Shown here: positions 17,405-24,823 of the stretch, piece after piece
How positions within the stretch are numbered: position 1 is the first letter of the stretch
How the letters are laid out: each line of letters opens with the position of its first letter
From: Mycobacterium sp.
GTDB taxonomy: Bacteria; Actinomycetota; Actinomycetes; Mycobacteriales; Mycobacteriaceae
Length of the DNA: 64,000 nt
Reading direction: 5' to 3'
NCBI RefSeq assembly: GCF_004298145.1
Contig: NZ_SCRH01000070.1
Location: forward strand, 1-64,000
Made by a program: the position numbers and the translations under genes
Notes under the pieces: model-generated
The model's input: the letters and a program-made list of their open reading frames with translations, nothing else
Databases searched by the model: none
Told to the model about the DNA's origin: nothing

Positions 17405-17973
17405 GCGTCGGCGGCCCCGAGAATCCGCTGCACCTCGGCGCCTGCCGCCTCGCGTATCTCGGCGTCCGTCAGCTCTTCGATCCCGGTCGCCGAGCGCAGG
17501 ATTGGCGCGAACAGTCGCCAACCGAACTGCAGGGCAAGGGCATTGGCGACCGCGAGCCGCGCTCTGACCTCGTCGTGGTACAGCGGCCGCACCCCGTCCA
17601 GCAGGGTCGCGATGTTGGGAAAGCGCTTCTGCAGCTGCCCGGCCGGATAGCCGTCGAGCACGGTGCGGGCCATCACTCGTATCTGCCGGTCCAGGGAGCG
17701 CTGCACCACCTCCGCGGGGGTGTCGGTCTCCAGCAGGGCGCTCAGGTGGGCACCGAGATGATCGAGCACGGCGCCGACGAGTTGTTCCTTGGTGCCGAAG
17801 TGCCGGAACACCAGGCCGTGATTGACGTTGGACCGCGCGGCGATGTCGCGGATGGAGGTCGCGGCCGGGCCGCGCTCGGCGAACAAATCGGTGGCGGCCT
17901 CCAGGATCGCCGCGGCCACTTCCGCGCGCCCGGTAGGCACTTTCCCGCGGCCTGTTGCGGAAGTTGTAGTCAT
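17398..17973 (-). CDS. TetR regulator of the adjacent dioxygenase (Rv3405c homologue)
   Basis: A 191-residue TetR protein. The DNA-binding domain reads AAAILEATDLFAERG-like (AEVAAAILEAATDLFAERGP), then SIRDIAARSNVNHGLVFRHFGTKEQL. It is divergent from the alpha-ketoglutarate dioxygenase gene, with two matching palindromic operators in the 60-base gap, one of which covers its own start codon. In M. tuberculosis Rv3405c is known to repress Rv3406. Autorepression plus repression of the dioxygenase is the expected logic here. Confidence 0.9.
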   Translation of the reverse strand: MTTTSATGRGKVPTGRAEVAAAILEAATDLFAERGPAATSIRDIAARSNVNHGLVFRHFGTKEQLVGAVLDHLGAHLSALLETDTPAEVVQRSLDRQIRVMARTVLDGYPAGQLQKRFPNIATLLDGVRPLYHDEVRARLAVANALALQFGWRLFAPILRSATGIEELTDAEIREAAGAEVQRILGAADAQ

Positions 17974-18008
17974 CTGACTACACTACCAAATGTAGTCGGT
18001 TGACTACA
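17965..18008. promoter_or_regulatory. Two TetR operators between tetR and the dioxygenase gene
   Basis: TGTAGTCATCTGACTACA (17965-17982) is a dyad with 8-bp arms TGTAGTCA/TGACTACA. TGTAGTCGGTTGACTACA (17991-18008) has the same half-sites with one change. Their centres are 26 bases apart and the first covers the tetR start codon. The half-site TGACTACA recurs at 23036-23043 in front of another tetR gene. Confidence 0.85.
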
Positions 18009-18033
18009 CCCGTTTTGACTCAAGGAAGATGAC

Positions 18034-18936
18034 ATGACAGGTCAGATAATCGTCACCAAACTGGGAAGCCGCATCGGCGCCCGGGTCGACGGGGTGCGCC
18101 TCGGCGGCCACCTGGACGAGGCCGCGGTCGACACGATCCGCCGGGCACTGGTGACCCACAAGGTCATCTTCTTCCGCCACCAGCACCAGCTCGACGACGC
18201 GCAGCAGCTCGACTTCGCCCGCCTGCTGGGCACTCCCATCGGCCACCCGGCCGCGTCCGCCCTGGCCGCCAAGCACATGCCGGTGATCACGCCGATCGAC
18301 TCCGAGTACGGCAAGGCGAACCGCTGGCACACCGACGTGACCTTCGCCGCCAACTACCCGGCGGCCTCGATCCTGCGCGCGGTCACCCTGCCCACCTATG
18401 GTGGCTCGACGATGTGGGCCTCGACCGCGGCGGCCTACCAGGATCTGCCCGAGCCGCTGAAGCACCTGGTGGAAAACCTCTGGGCGCTGCACACCAACCG
18501 CTACGACTACGTGAGCACCGAAGCGGTCATGTCGATGAGTGACACGCAGCGGACGTTTCGGCAAGCCTTCGAGAAGCCGGACTTCCGCACCGAGCACCCG
18601 GTGGTGCGGGTGCACCCGGAGACCGGCGAACGCACCCTGCTGGCCGGCGATTTCGTGCGCGGCTTCGTCGGCCTGGACAGCCACGAATCGACCACGCTGC
18701 TGGATCTGCTGCAACGACGAATCACCGTGCCGGAGAACACCATTCGTTGGAACTGGGCACCGGGCGACGTCGCCATGTGGGACAACCGCGCGACCCAGCA
18801 CCGGGCGATCGACGACTACGACGACCAGCCCCGGCTCATGCACCGCATCACGTTGATGGGCGACGTGCCGGTCAACGTGCGCGGCGAGCACAGCCGGGCG
18901 CTCAGCGGCGCACCGCTGGAAGTGTTGGCGAGCTGA
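18034..18936 (+). CDS. Fe(II)/alpha-ketoglutarate-dependent alkyl sulfatase-type dioxygenase (Rv3406 homologue)
   Basis: A 300-residue TauD/AtsK-family protein. The iron triad is H99 and D101 in RWHTDVTF plus H256 in ATQHRAIDD; a conserved arginine for the cofactor carboxylate follows in RLMHRITL (R271). Rv3406 in M. tuberculosis is a type II sulfatase that oxidatively cleaves alkyl sulfates, and it can also oxidise some DprE1-directed drugs. AAGGAAG precedes the ATG. Control by the neighbouring TetR through the two operators is very likely. The stop codon abuts the 54-bp triplicated repeat. Confidence 0.92.
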   Translation: MTGQIIVTKLGSRIGARVDGVRLGGHLDEAAVDTIRRALVTHKVIFFRHQHQLDDAQQLDFARLLGTPIGHPAASALAAKHMPVITPIDSEYGKANRWHTDVTFAANYPAASILRAVTLPTYGGSTMWASTAAAYQDLPEPLKHLVENLWALHTNRYDYVSTEAVMSMSDTQRTFRQAFEKPDFRTEHPVVRVHPETGERTLLAGDFVRGFVGLDSHESTTLLDLLQRRITVPENTIRWNWAPGDVAMWDNRATQHRAIDDYDDQPRLMHRITLMGDVPVNVRGEHSRALSGAPLEVLAS

Positions 18937-19098
18937 TGATGGTGACGACCCGCATCGCCCGGCAACGCCGCGCTCGCGATCGTCACGACCTGATGGTGAC
19001 GACCCGCATCGCCCGGCAACGCCGCGCTCGCGATCGTCACGACCTGATGGTGACGACCCGCATCGCCCGGCTACGCCGCGCTCGCGATCGTCACGACC
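18937..19098. repeat. Tandem triplication of a 54-bp unit
   Basis: Three copies (18937-18990, 18991-19044, 19045-19098) of a unit that begins TGATGGTGACGACCCGCATC and ends CGCGATCGTCACGACC. Copies 1 and 2 are identical; copy 3 differs by one base (CAACGCC to CTACGCC). Each unit has inverted ends (GTGACGA/TCGTCAC). The length is a multiple of three, so plus-strand frames stay open through it. It fills the gap between the dioxygenase stop and the choD stop and resembles a MIRU/VNTR-type locus. Confidence 0.9.
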
Positions 19099-20834
19099 TA
19101 GCTGACCGAGCTGACCGGATCGACCGGCAACCAGCGCAGCGCCCCCGGGGCGGAGACGGGCACTTGCGGGTGCGCTGGCGCTATCGGATCCAGCCGGCGG
19201 TACGGCTCACCCTGGACCGGACGCTGGTCGTTCTCACCGTTGTTCGGCCATAAGGAGGCGGCCCGTTCGGCCTGGGCGGTGATGGACAACGAGGGATTGA
19301 CGCCCAGGTTCGCCGAGATGGCCGCGCCGTCCACCACGAACAGCGTGGGGTAGCCGTAGACCCGGTGATAGGGGTCGATGACCCCGTGCTCGGCGTTGTC
19401 GCCGATCGCCGCGCCGCCGAGGAAGTGGGCGGTCAGCGGGATGTTGAACAGCTCTCCCCAGGTGCCGCCGGCCACGCCGTCGACCTTTTCGGCGATGCGC
19501 CGGGTCACCCTGTTCCCGACCGGGATCCAGGTCGGGTTGGGTTCCCCGTGGCCCTGCTTGCTGGTGTACCAGCGGATGCCCAACTTGCCGCGTTTGGTGT
19601 AGGTGGTGATCGAGTTGTCCAGGTGCTGCATGACCAGGGCGATCAGGGTGCGCTCGCTCCACTGGTGCACGTTGAGCATCCGCATCATGCGGCGCGGGTC
19701 CTCGCGCGCCTGGTCCAGCAGCTGCTTCCAGCGCGGCACGTCGGTGCCCTCCGGACCGGCGCCGTCGGTCATCAGGGTCTGCAGCAGGCCCATCGCGTTG
19801 GAACCCTTGCCGTAGCGGCAGGGTTCGATGTGGGTGTCGGAGGTCGGGTGGATCGACGATGTGATGGCCACCCCGTGCGTCAGGTCCAGGTTGGGGTCGA
19901 CCTCGAGCTTGCCGGCCCCGACGATGGACTCGGAGTTGGTGCGTGTCAGCACGCCCAGCCGCTCGGAAAGACGGGGTAACTTGCCCGTGTCGCGCATCTT
20001 GAACAGGAGATGCTGCGTGCCCCAGGTGCCCGCGGCCAGGATCAGGTGCGTCGCCGTGTAGGTGTGCCGGTCCCTGCGCAGCCAGCTTCCGGTGCGAACG
20101 GTGCTCACCTCCCACACCCCGTCCGGGCGCTGCTGGAAGCCCTTCACCGTCGTCATTGGAATGACTTGCGCCCCACCCGATTCCGCGAGGAAGAGGTAGT
20201 TCTTCAGTAGGGTGTTCTTGGCGCCGTAGCGGCAGCCGGTCATGCAGCATCCACACTCCAGGCAGCCGGTGCGCTCGGGCCCCGCGCCGCCGAAGTAGGG
20301 GTCCGGCACGGTTTTGCCCGGGGCCTTGATGCCGTCGGGACCGAAGAAGACCCCGACCGGCGTCGGTACGAACGTGTCGCCACAGCCCATTTCGTCGGCG
20401 ACCTGTTTGACGATGCGGTCGGCGTCGGTGAAGGTCGGATTCTCCACCACGCCCAGCATCCGCCGCGCCTGGTCGTAGTGCGGCATCAGCTCGTCGCGCC
20501 AGTCGGTGATGTGCGACCACTGCTGGTCTTTGAAGAACGGCTCCGGGGGCACATACAGCGTGTTGGCGTAGTTCAGCGAGCCGCCGCCCACTCCGGCGCC
20601 GGCCAGGATCATCACGTTGCGCAGCGGGTGGATGCGCTGAATGCCGTAGCAACCCAGCCTCGGTGCCCACAGGAACTTACGCAGATCCCAGGACGTCTCG
20701 GCGAAATCCTCGTCGGCGAACCGGCGTCCGGCCTCCAGAACGCCGACGCGGTAGCCCTTTTCGGTCAGCCGCAACGCGCTGACGCTGCCCCCGAAACCCG
20801 AACCGATGATCAGGACGTCGTAATCCGGCTTCAT
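19098..20834 (-). CDS. choD: Cholesterol oxidase-type GMC flavoprotein
   Basis: A 578-residue GMC oxidoreductase, the same length I recall for Rv3409c. The FAD-binding Rossmann motif is at the very N-terminus (IIGSGFGGSVSALRL, residues 9-23), and the C-terminal FAD/active-site region includes GGAAIGDN and NPSLSITAQAE. A cysteine cluster ECGCCMTGCRYGAKN lies near residue 195. The family oxidises 3-hydroxysterols; for ChoD the physiological substrate is debated, as 3-beta-hydroxysteroid dehydrogenase does most cholesterol oxidation in mycobacteria. Its stop codon overlaps the last base of the 54-bp repeat array. Confidence 0.9.
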   Translation of the reverse strand: MKPDYDVLIIGSGFGGSVSALRLTEKGYRVGVLEAGRRFADEDFAETSWDLRKFLWAPRLGCYGIQRIHPLRNVMILAGAGVGGGSLNYANTLYVPPEPFFKDQQWSHITDWRDELMPHYDQARRMLGVVENPTFTDADRIVKQVADEMGCGDTFVPTPVGVFFGPDGIKAPGKTVPDPYFGGAGPERTGCLECGCCMTGCRYGAKNTLLKNYLFLAESGGAQVIPMTTVKGFQQRPDGVWEVSTVRTGSWLRRDRHTYTATHLILAAGTWGTQHLLFKMRDTGKLPRLSERLGVLTRTNSESIVGAGKLEVDPNLDLTHGVAITSSIHPTSDTHIEPCRYGKGSNAMGLLQTLMTDGAGPEGTDVPRWKQLLDQAREDPRRMMRMLNVHQWSERTLIALVMQHLDNSITTYTKRGKLGIRWYTSKQGHGEPNPTWIPVGNRVTRRIAEKVDGVAGGTWGELFNIPLTAHFLGGAAIGDNAEHGVIDPYHRVYGYPTLFVVDGAAISANLGVNPSLSITAQAERAASLWPNNGENDQRPVQGEPYRRLDPIAPAHPQVPVSAPGALRWLPVDPVSSVS

Positions 20835-20963
20835 CGCACCAGTATGGCCTTACTCGCGGGTAACAAGCCAGCGACGGGTTCTCCCCGAGCGTCGCGATGA
20901 GCTGGGGCAAGTCCGCGGTCGATCGGATGCAGGTGGCCCACCGAGCGACCCGGTATGTGCGCG

Positions 20964-22973
20964 CTAGGGTGCGGCCTGCACGCTGACCGCGACACCGGAG
21001 TAGTGCGTCATCCCGGTGACGGGATCGATGTCATCCTTGCTGGTAAGCAGGTTGACGTTGGCTCGGTGCGCGTGCCCGTGGGGTATCGACACGGCTCCGC
21101 GCCGGATCGCCGGATCGACTTTGGCAACCCCGATCAGCTCCCCGCTGGTACTGCGTACGGTCACTTTCTGGTTATCCAGGACGCCGGCCGCCGCGGCGTC
21201 GTCCGGGTGCATGAGGACTTCGGAAGGCTCGCCCAGGTACTCCAGCTGCGAGTTCAACATGCTGCGCTGGCGGCGAGGCACCAGAACCAGCGGGGCGGGC
21301 TGCTCCAGCGTGGCCAGCTGATCGACGAGTATCGCCGGCGCCAGCCGCCACCCGCCCAGCCGCTCGATGTGTCGGTCGACCCAGGGTGCCGGCACCTCAT
21401 GGCCCACCCGCACGCAGCGTTCCTCGACGAGCCGTTCCATCGGCAGGCGCGCACCTGCGGTCACGCCCGCCAGCATCGCATCGTCGGTGATCGGCTGGCT
21501 GGTGTCGGCGAGCACGTGGCCGAGACGTTGCCCGAGTTCAGCCAGCACCCACCAGGTCGAGCGGCGGTCTCCCACCGGGTCGACGACGGCCGGAGTGTAT
21601 TGCGCGCCAACCTGTGTCAACAGCACGTCCCACAGTGTCACGTCGGGCCGCTCCAGCTGGTCTTTGGTGGCCAACACATGAGTCGACAGCTCGGTCGTTT
21701 CGTTTCCGATGATCTCGAGGGTGGCCAACACGTCGAGCTTGCGCAGCGCCGACGTCAGCGCACCGGCGTTGGGGAAGCCGGTGACCATGCTGCCGCCCAG
21801 GTTCAGCACGGCGCGGATATTGCCGGCATTGATCTCGTCGGGCAGTGCCGCACAGGGCCATTCATCGAGCAGCGAGCGTAATTCGGGACGGCTGCGCGGG
21901 CCCGGCCCGAACGATCCCTCGGGTCCGGAGATCGGTAACTCGAACGTTTCCAGCTGGTACCAGTATCCGGGGTGAAACCAGCAGCCGCCCGGCCGGTTCA
22001 GCGACCCGGTCACCGCCAGCAACGCGCAGGCAAGCCACTGGGTGACGTTCGCGGTCGCCGACATGGTTACGCCCGTTCCGGTCTCTACGGCGATCCGCCC
22101 GGTGTGACGCACCGCCGCCAGCAGCTCCGCGAGTCCGATCGGGTCGGCATCGGTCAGCTGGGCGGTGCGATCCAGGGTGAACGGCGCCACTGCCGCCGCC
22201 AGCGCGTCGCCGTCCGCGGTGTGGCGCCGCAGAAACTCGCGATCGGCGCCATCGGACAGCAGTTCACGCACCAAGAACGCCAACACCGCATAGTCGGTAC
22301 CCGGGCGCGGCGCCAGGTGACCGGTCGCCATCCGCGCCGTCTCGGTACGGCGAGGGTCGACGACCCACAGCTGGCCCCGATCGGTCAGTGCGCGCAAATA
22401 CCCCCTCGGGTTCGGCATCGCGATGTTATGGCCATGCGAGACAACGGGATTGGTACCGACCAGCAGAAGCAGATCGGCGTTGTCGTAGTCGGGGCGTCCG
22501 GACAGCGCCGACGTACCGCCCATCAGATCCGCGATCAACACCTTGGCGGTGCCGTCGATCGTCATCGGACTGAATTTCGCCGGGGTGCCGATGGCGGCGT
22601 GTAAGCCCTGTGCCATCCGGTACCCGGTGGTGTCCATGCCCAGGCCGCTGCCGAAGAAAATGCCGACCGACCCGGGCCCGTGGCGGTCGATGACCCGGCG
22701 CAACCGCTCGCCCAGGTCGTCGAGGCACTCCTGCCAGGTGGTGGGCACCAAGACGCCGTCAACCCGCATCATCGGGCGGTCGAGCCGATTCGGGTGATGG
22801 TGCATCTTCGCCAGTGCACGGCCCTTCGGGCAGGTGTAACCCTTCGATCGCGGATGTTCCGGATCGCCGCGCACGTCGACCACGGTGTCACCGTCGACGT
22901 CGACCAGGATTCCGCAGACCGTCGTGCAGATCCGGCAGAAGCTACGTATCGTGCGCACGCCCTCGGCAGTCAC
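20964..22973 (-). CDS. Molybdopterin-dependent oxidoreductase, formate dehydrogenase/assimilatory nitrate reductase type
   Basis: A 669-residue protein of the DMSO reductase superfamily. The N-terminal [4Fe-4S] motif is C13-x2-C16-x3-C20 with C48 in TCPKG. The large bis-MGD-binding body follows (SGLGMDTTGYRMAQG, LLLLVGTNPVVSHGHN, VVDPRRTETA), then the C-terminal molydopterin-binding domain (VLVPRRQRSMLNSQLEYLGE and ISIPHGHAHRANVN-like end). The Mo ligand is not clear; the expected region reads FSPMTIDGTAK and has no Cys or Sec. I chose GTG 22973 because GAGGAGGG lies 4 bases upstream; the longer TTG start at 23006 abuts the operator. No electron-transfer partner gene is adjacent. It is divergent from a TetR gene and inserted between choD and guaB3. 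Confidence 0.82.
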   Translation of the reverse strand: MTAEGVRTIRSFCRICTTVCGILVDVDGDTVVDVRGDPEHPRSKGYTCPKGRALAKMHHHPNRLDRPMMRVDGVLVPTTWQECLDDLGERLRRVIDRHGPGSVGIFFGSGLGMDTTGYRMAQGLHAAIGTPAKFSPMTIDGTAKVLIADLMGGTSALSGRPDYDNADLLLLVGTNPVVSHGHNIAMPNPRGYLRALTDRGQLWVVDPRRTETARMATGHLAPRPGTDYAVLAFLVRELLSDGADREFLRRHTADGDALAAAVAPFTLDRTAQLTDADPIGLAELLAAVRHTGRIAVETGTGVTMSATANVTQWLACALLAVTGSLNRPGGCWFHPGYWYQLETFELPISGPEGSFGPGPRSRPELRSLLDEWPCAALPDEINAGNIRAVLNLGGSMVTGFPNAGALTSALRKLDVLATLEIIGNETTELSTHVLATKDQLERPDVTLWDVLLTQVGAQYTPAVVDPVGDRRSTWWVLAELGQRLGHVLADTSQPITDDAMLAGVTAGARLPMERLVEERCVRVGHEVPAPWVDRHIERLGGWRLAPAILVDQLATLEQPAPLVLVPRRQRSMLNSQLEYLGEPSEVLMHPDDAAAAGVLDNQKVTVRSTSGELIGVAKVDPAIRRGAVSIPHGHAHRANVNLLTSKDDIDPVTGMTHYSGVAVSVQAAP

Positions 22974-23007
22974 CGCGCCCTCCTCTGTGGTCCAGGCCAC
23001 ACCCAAA

Positions 23008-23044
23008 ATGTAGGCAGTGACAACAATGATGTCAATGACTACAT
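23008..23044. promoter_or_regulatory. Inverted repeat between the oxidoreductase and tetR genes
   Basis: Arms ATGTAGGCAGTGACA (23008-23022) and TGTCAATGACTACAT (23030-23044) are complementary at 13 of 15 positions around a 7-base centre. It lies in the 80-base divergent gap, so it is the likely operator of the TetR protein at 23054-23680. The half-site TGACTACA is shared with the operators at 17965-18008. Confidence 0.7.
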
Positions 23045-23053
23045 CTTGGTAGG

Positions 23054-23680
23054 GTGCGGGTTGTGGACGTCCGCCGCTACCACCACGGCACCCTTCGCGC
23101 GGCGCTGCTGGCCGAGGCCGAGAAATCGCTGCGGGTATCCGGCGCGGACAGCCTGTCGCTGAGGGAACTGGCCCGCGCGGTGGGCGTCAGTCACAGCGCC
23201 CCGCGCCGGCATTTCGACGACAAGGCAGCGCTGTTGGACGCCCTCGTCGTCGATGGTTTCCACCATCTCGGTGACGCCCTGGCCACGGCGGCCGAGCCCG
23301 ATGGCCGGGACTTCGTTGCCAGCCTGAGCGACGTCGCCGTGGCCTATATCCGATTTGCCACCGACAATCCCGCGTTGGTTGACCTGATGTCGGCCAGCAG
23401 ATACCTCGCGAACGCCTCCGATGAGCTGAGGCGGGCACGGGATGCCGCCTTCGCGCCCGTCGTGCGCCTCGTCGAGACCGGCCAGGCGGCCGGTGAGCTG
23501 GTTGCCGGCGATCTGCAGAAGATCGGGACGGTACTTTTTGCTGCCCTGCACGGCATCGCGACCATGGCCAACAACAAAATGATCGATCCGCTCGAGGACG
23601 AACTGATCTTCGACGTCGTGAATTCGCTTCTCGATGGCCTGGCGCCGCGCCAACGACCCGAGCGTCGCAACGGCAACTAG
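23054..23680 (+). CDS. TetR family regulator divergent from the molybdopterin oxidoreductase
   Basis: A 208-residue TetR regulator; a GTG at 23063 is an alternative start. The DNA-binding domain reads YHHGTLRAALLAEAEKSL, then LSLRELARAVGVSHSAPRRH and FDDKAALLDAL. The C-terminal domain is of the common WHG/TetR_C type (ATDNPALVDLMSASRY). It probably regulates the divergent oxidoreductase through the palindrome at 23008-23044. Its TAG stop shares the tetranucleotide CTAG with the guaB3 stop on the other strand, so the two genes overlap by 4 bases tail to tail. Confidence 0.86.
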   Translation: MRVVDVRRYHHGTLRAALLAEAEKSLRVSGADSLSLRELARAVGVSHSAPRRHFDDKAALLDALVVDGFHHLGDALATAAEPDGRDFVASLSDVAVAYIRFATDNPALVDLMSASRYLANASDELRRARDAAFAPVVRLVETGQAAGELVAGDLQKIGTVLFAALHGIATMANNKMIDPLEDELIFDVVNSLLDGLAPRQRPERRNGN

Positions 23681-24816
23681 CTACCGACGATCAGGCCGAC
23701 CTTCTGGAACTCCTTGAGGTCGCAATACCCGGCCTTGGCCATCGACCGGCGCAGACCGCCGACCAGGTTGAGGCTGCCGAACGGATCGTCGGACGGCCCG
23801 CCCAGCACCTGCTGCAGCGGCGGGCGCTCGCCGACGGCGATCTGCAGCAGCGCCCCGCGCGGCAACGACGGGTGCGCGGCCGCGGCCGGCCAGAACCATC
23901 CTTCGCCGAGCGCCTCGGCGGACTCGGCGAGCGGGGTGCCCAGCATCACCGCGTCGGCGCCGCAGGCGATCGCCTTCGCCAACTCGCCCGAGGTGTGGAT
24001 GTCACCGTCGGCCAGCACGTGCACGTAGCGGCCGCCGGTCTCGTCGAGGTACTCGCGGCGCGCCGCGGCGGCGTCGGCGATCGCGGTGGCCATCGGCACG
24101 CTGATGCCCAGCACCTCGTCACTGGTGGTCACTCCGCTGGTCGCGCCGTAACCGACGATGACGCCGGCGGCGCCGGTGCGCATCAGGTGCAGCGCGGTGC
24201 GGTGGTCTTGCACACCGCCGGCGACCACCGGCACGTCCAGCTCGGAGATGAAGGTCTTGAGGTTCAGCGGTTCCCCGGCCCCATCCCTGTCCCTGACCAC
24301 CCGTTCCGCCGAGACGATGGTGCCCTGGATGACCAGCAGGTCGATGCCGGCCTGCAGCAACACCGGGGTGAGCGCCTGGGCGTTTTGCGGGCTGACGCGC
24401 ACCGCGGTGGTGACACCGGCCTCCCGGATGCGGGCGACGGCGGAGCCCAGCAGGTCCGGATTCAGCGGCGCCGCATGGAATTCCTGCAGCAGCCGGATCG
24501 CCGCCGAGGGTTCGGGCTCCTTGCTGGCGGCCTCGAGCAGCTGCGCGATCTTGGCCTCGACATCGGCGTGCCGCCCGATCAATCCCTCGCCGTTGAGCAC
24601 GCCCAGACCGCCGAGGCGGCCCAGCTCGATCGCGAATTCCGGTGACACCAGCGCATCGGTCGGATGAGCCAGCACCGGGATCTCGAACCGGTAGGCGTCC
24701 AGCTGCCAGGCGGTCGACACGTCCTGCGACGAGCGGGTGCGCCGCGAGGCCACGATGCTGACTTCGCTCAGTTCATAGCTGCGACGGGCGATGCGGCCCA
24801 TCCCGATCTCGACCAT
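23677..24816 (-). CDS. guaB3: GuaB3, IMP dehydrogenase-family protein
   Basis: A 379-residue protein with the TIM barrel of the IMPDH/GMP reductase superfamily, lacking the CBS pair. It matches mycobacterial GuaB3 (Rv3410c) from MVEIGMGRIARRSYEL to the end AKAGYCDLKEFQKVGL. The glycine-rich phosphate loop (GGVQDHRTALHLMRTGAAGV) is visible, but the usual catalytic GSICTT cysteine loop of IMPDH is replaced by GATSGVTTSDE. In actinobacteria GuaB3 is reported as distinct from true IMPDH and some homologues act as GMP reductases. It lies 7 bases after guaB2 and is co-transcribed with it. Confidence 0.92.
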   Translation of the reverse strand: MVEIGMGRIARRSYELSEVSIVASRRTRSSQDVSTAWQLDAYRFEIPVLAHPTDALVSPEFAIELGRLGGLGVLNGEGLIGRHADVEAKIAQLLEAASKEPEPSAAIRLLQEFHAAPLNPDLLGSAVARIREAGVTTAVRVSPQNAQALTPVLLQAGIDLLVIQGTIVSAERVVRDRDGAGEPLNLKTFISELDVPVVAGGVQDHRTALHLMRTGAAGVIVGYGATSGVTTSDEVLGISVPMATAIADAAAARREYLDETGGRYVHVLADGDIHTSGELAKAIACGADAVMLGTPLAESAEALGEGWFWPAAAAHPSLPRGALLQIAVGERPPLQQVLGGPSDDPFGSLNLVGGLRRSMAKAGYCDLKEFQKVGLIVGS

Positions 24817-24823
24817 CTGGGCC

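Noticed and set aside
18747..19253. Plus-strand frame through the 54-bp repeats
   Set aside because: Kept open because the repeat length is a multiple of three; it starts inside the dioxygenase gene in another frame.
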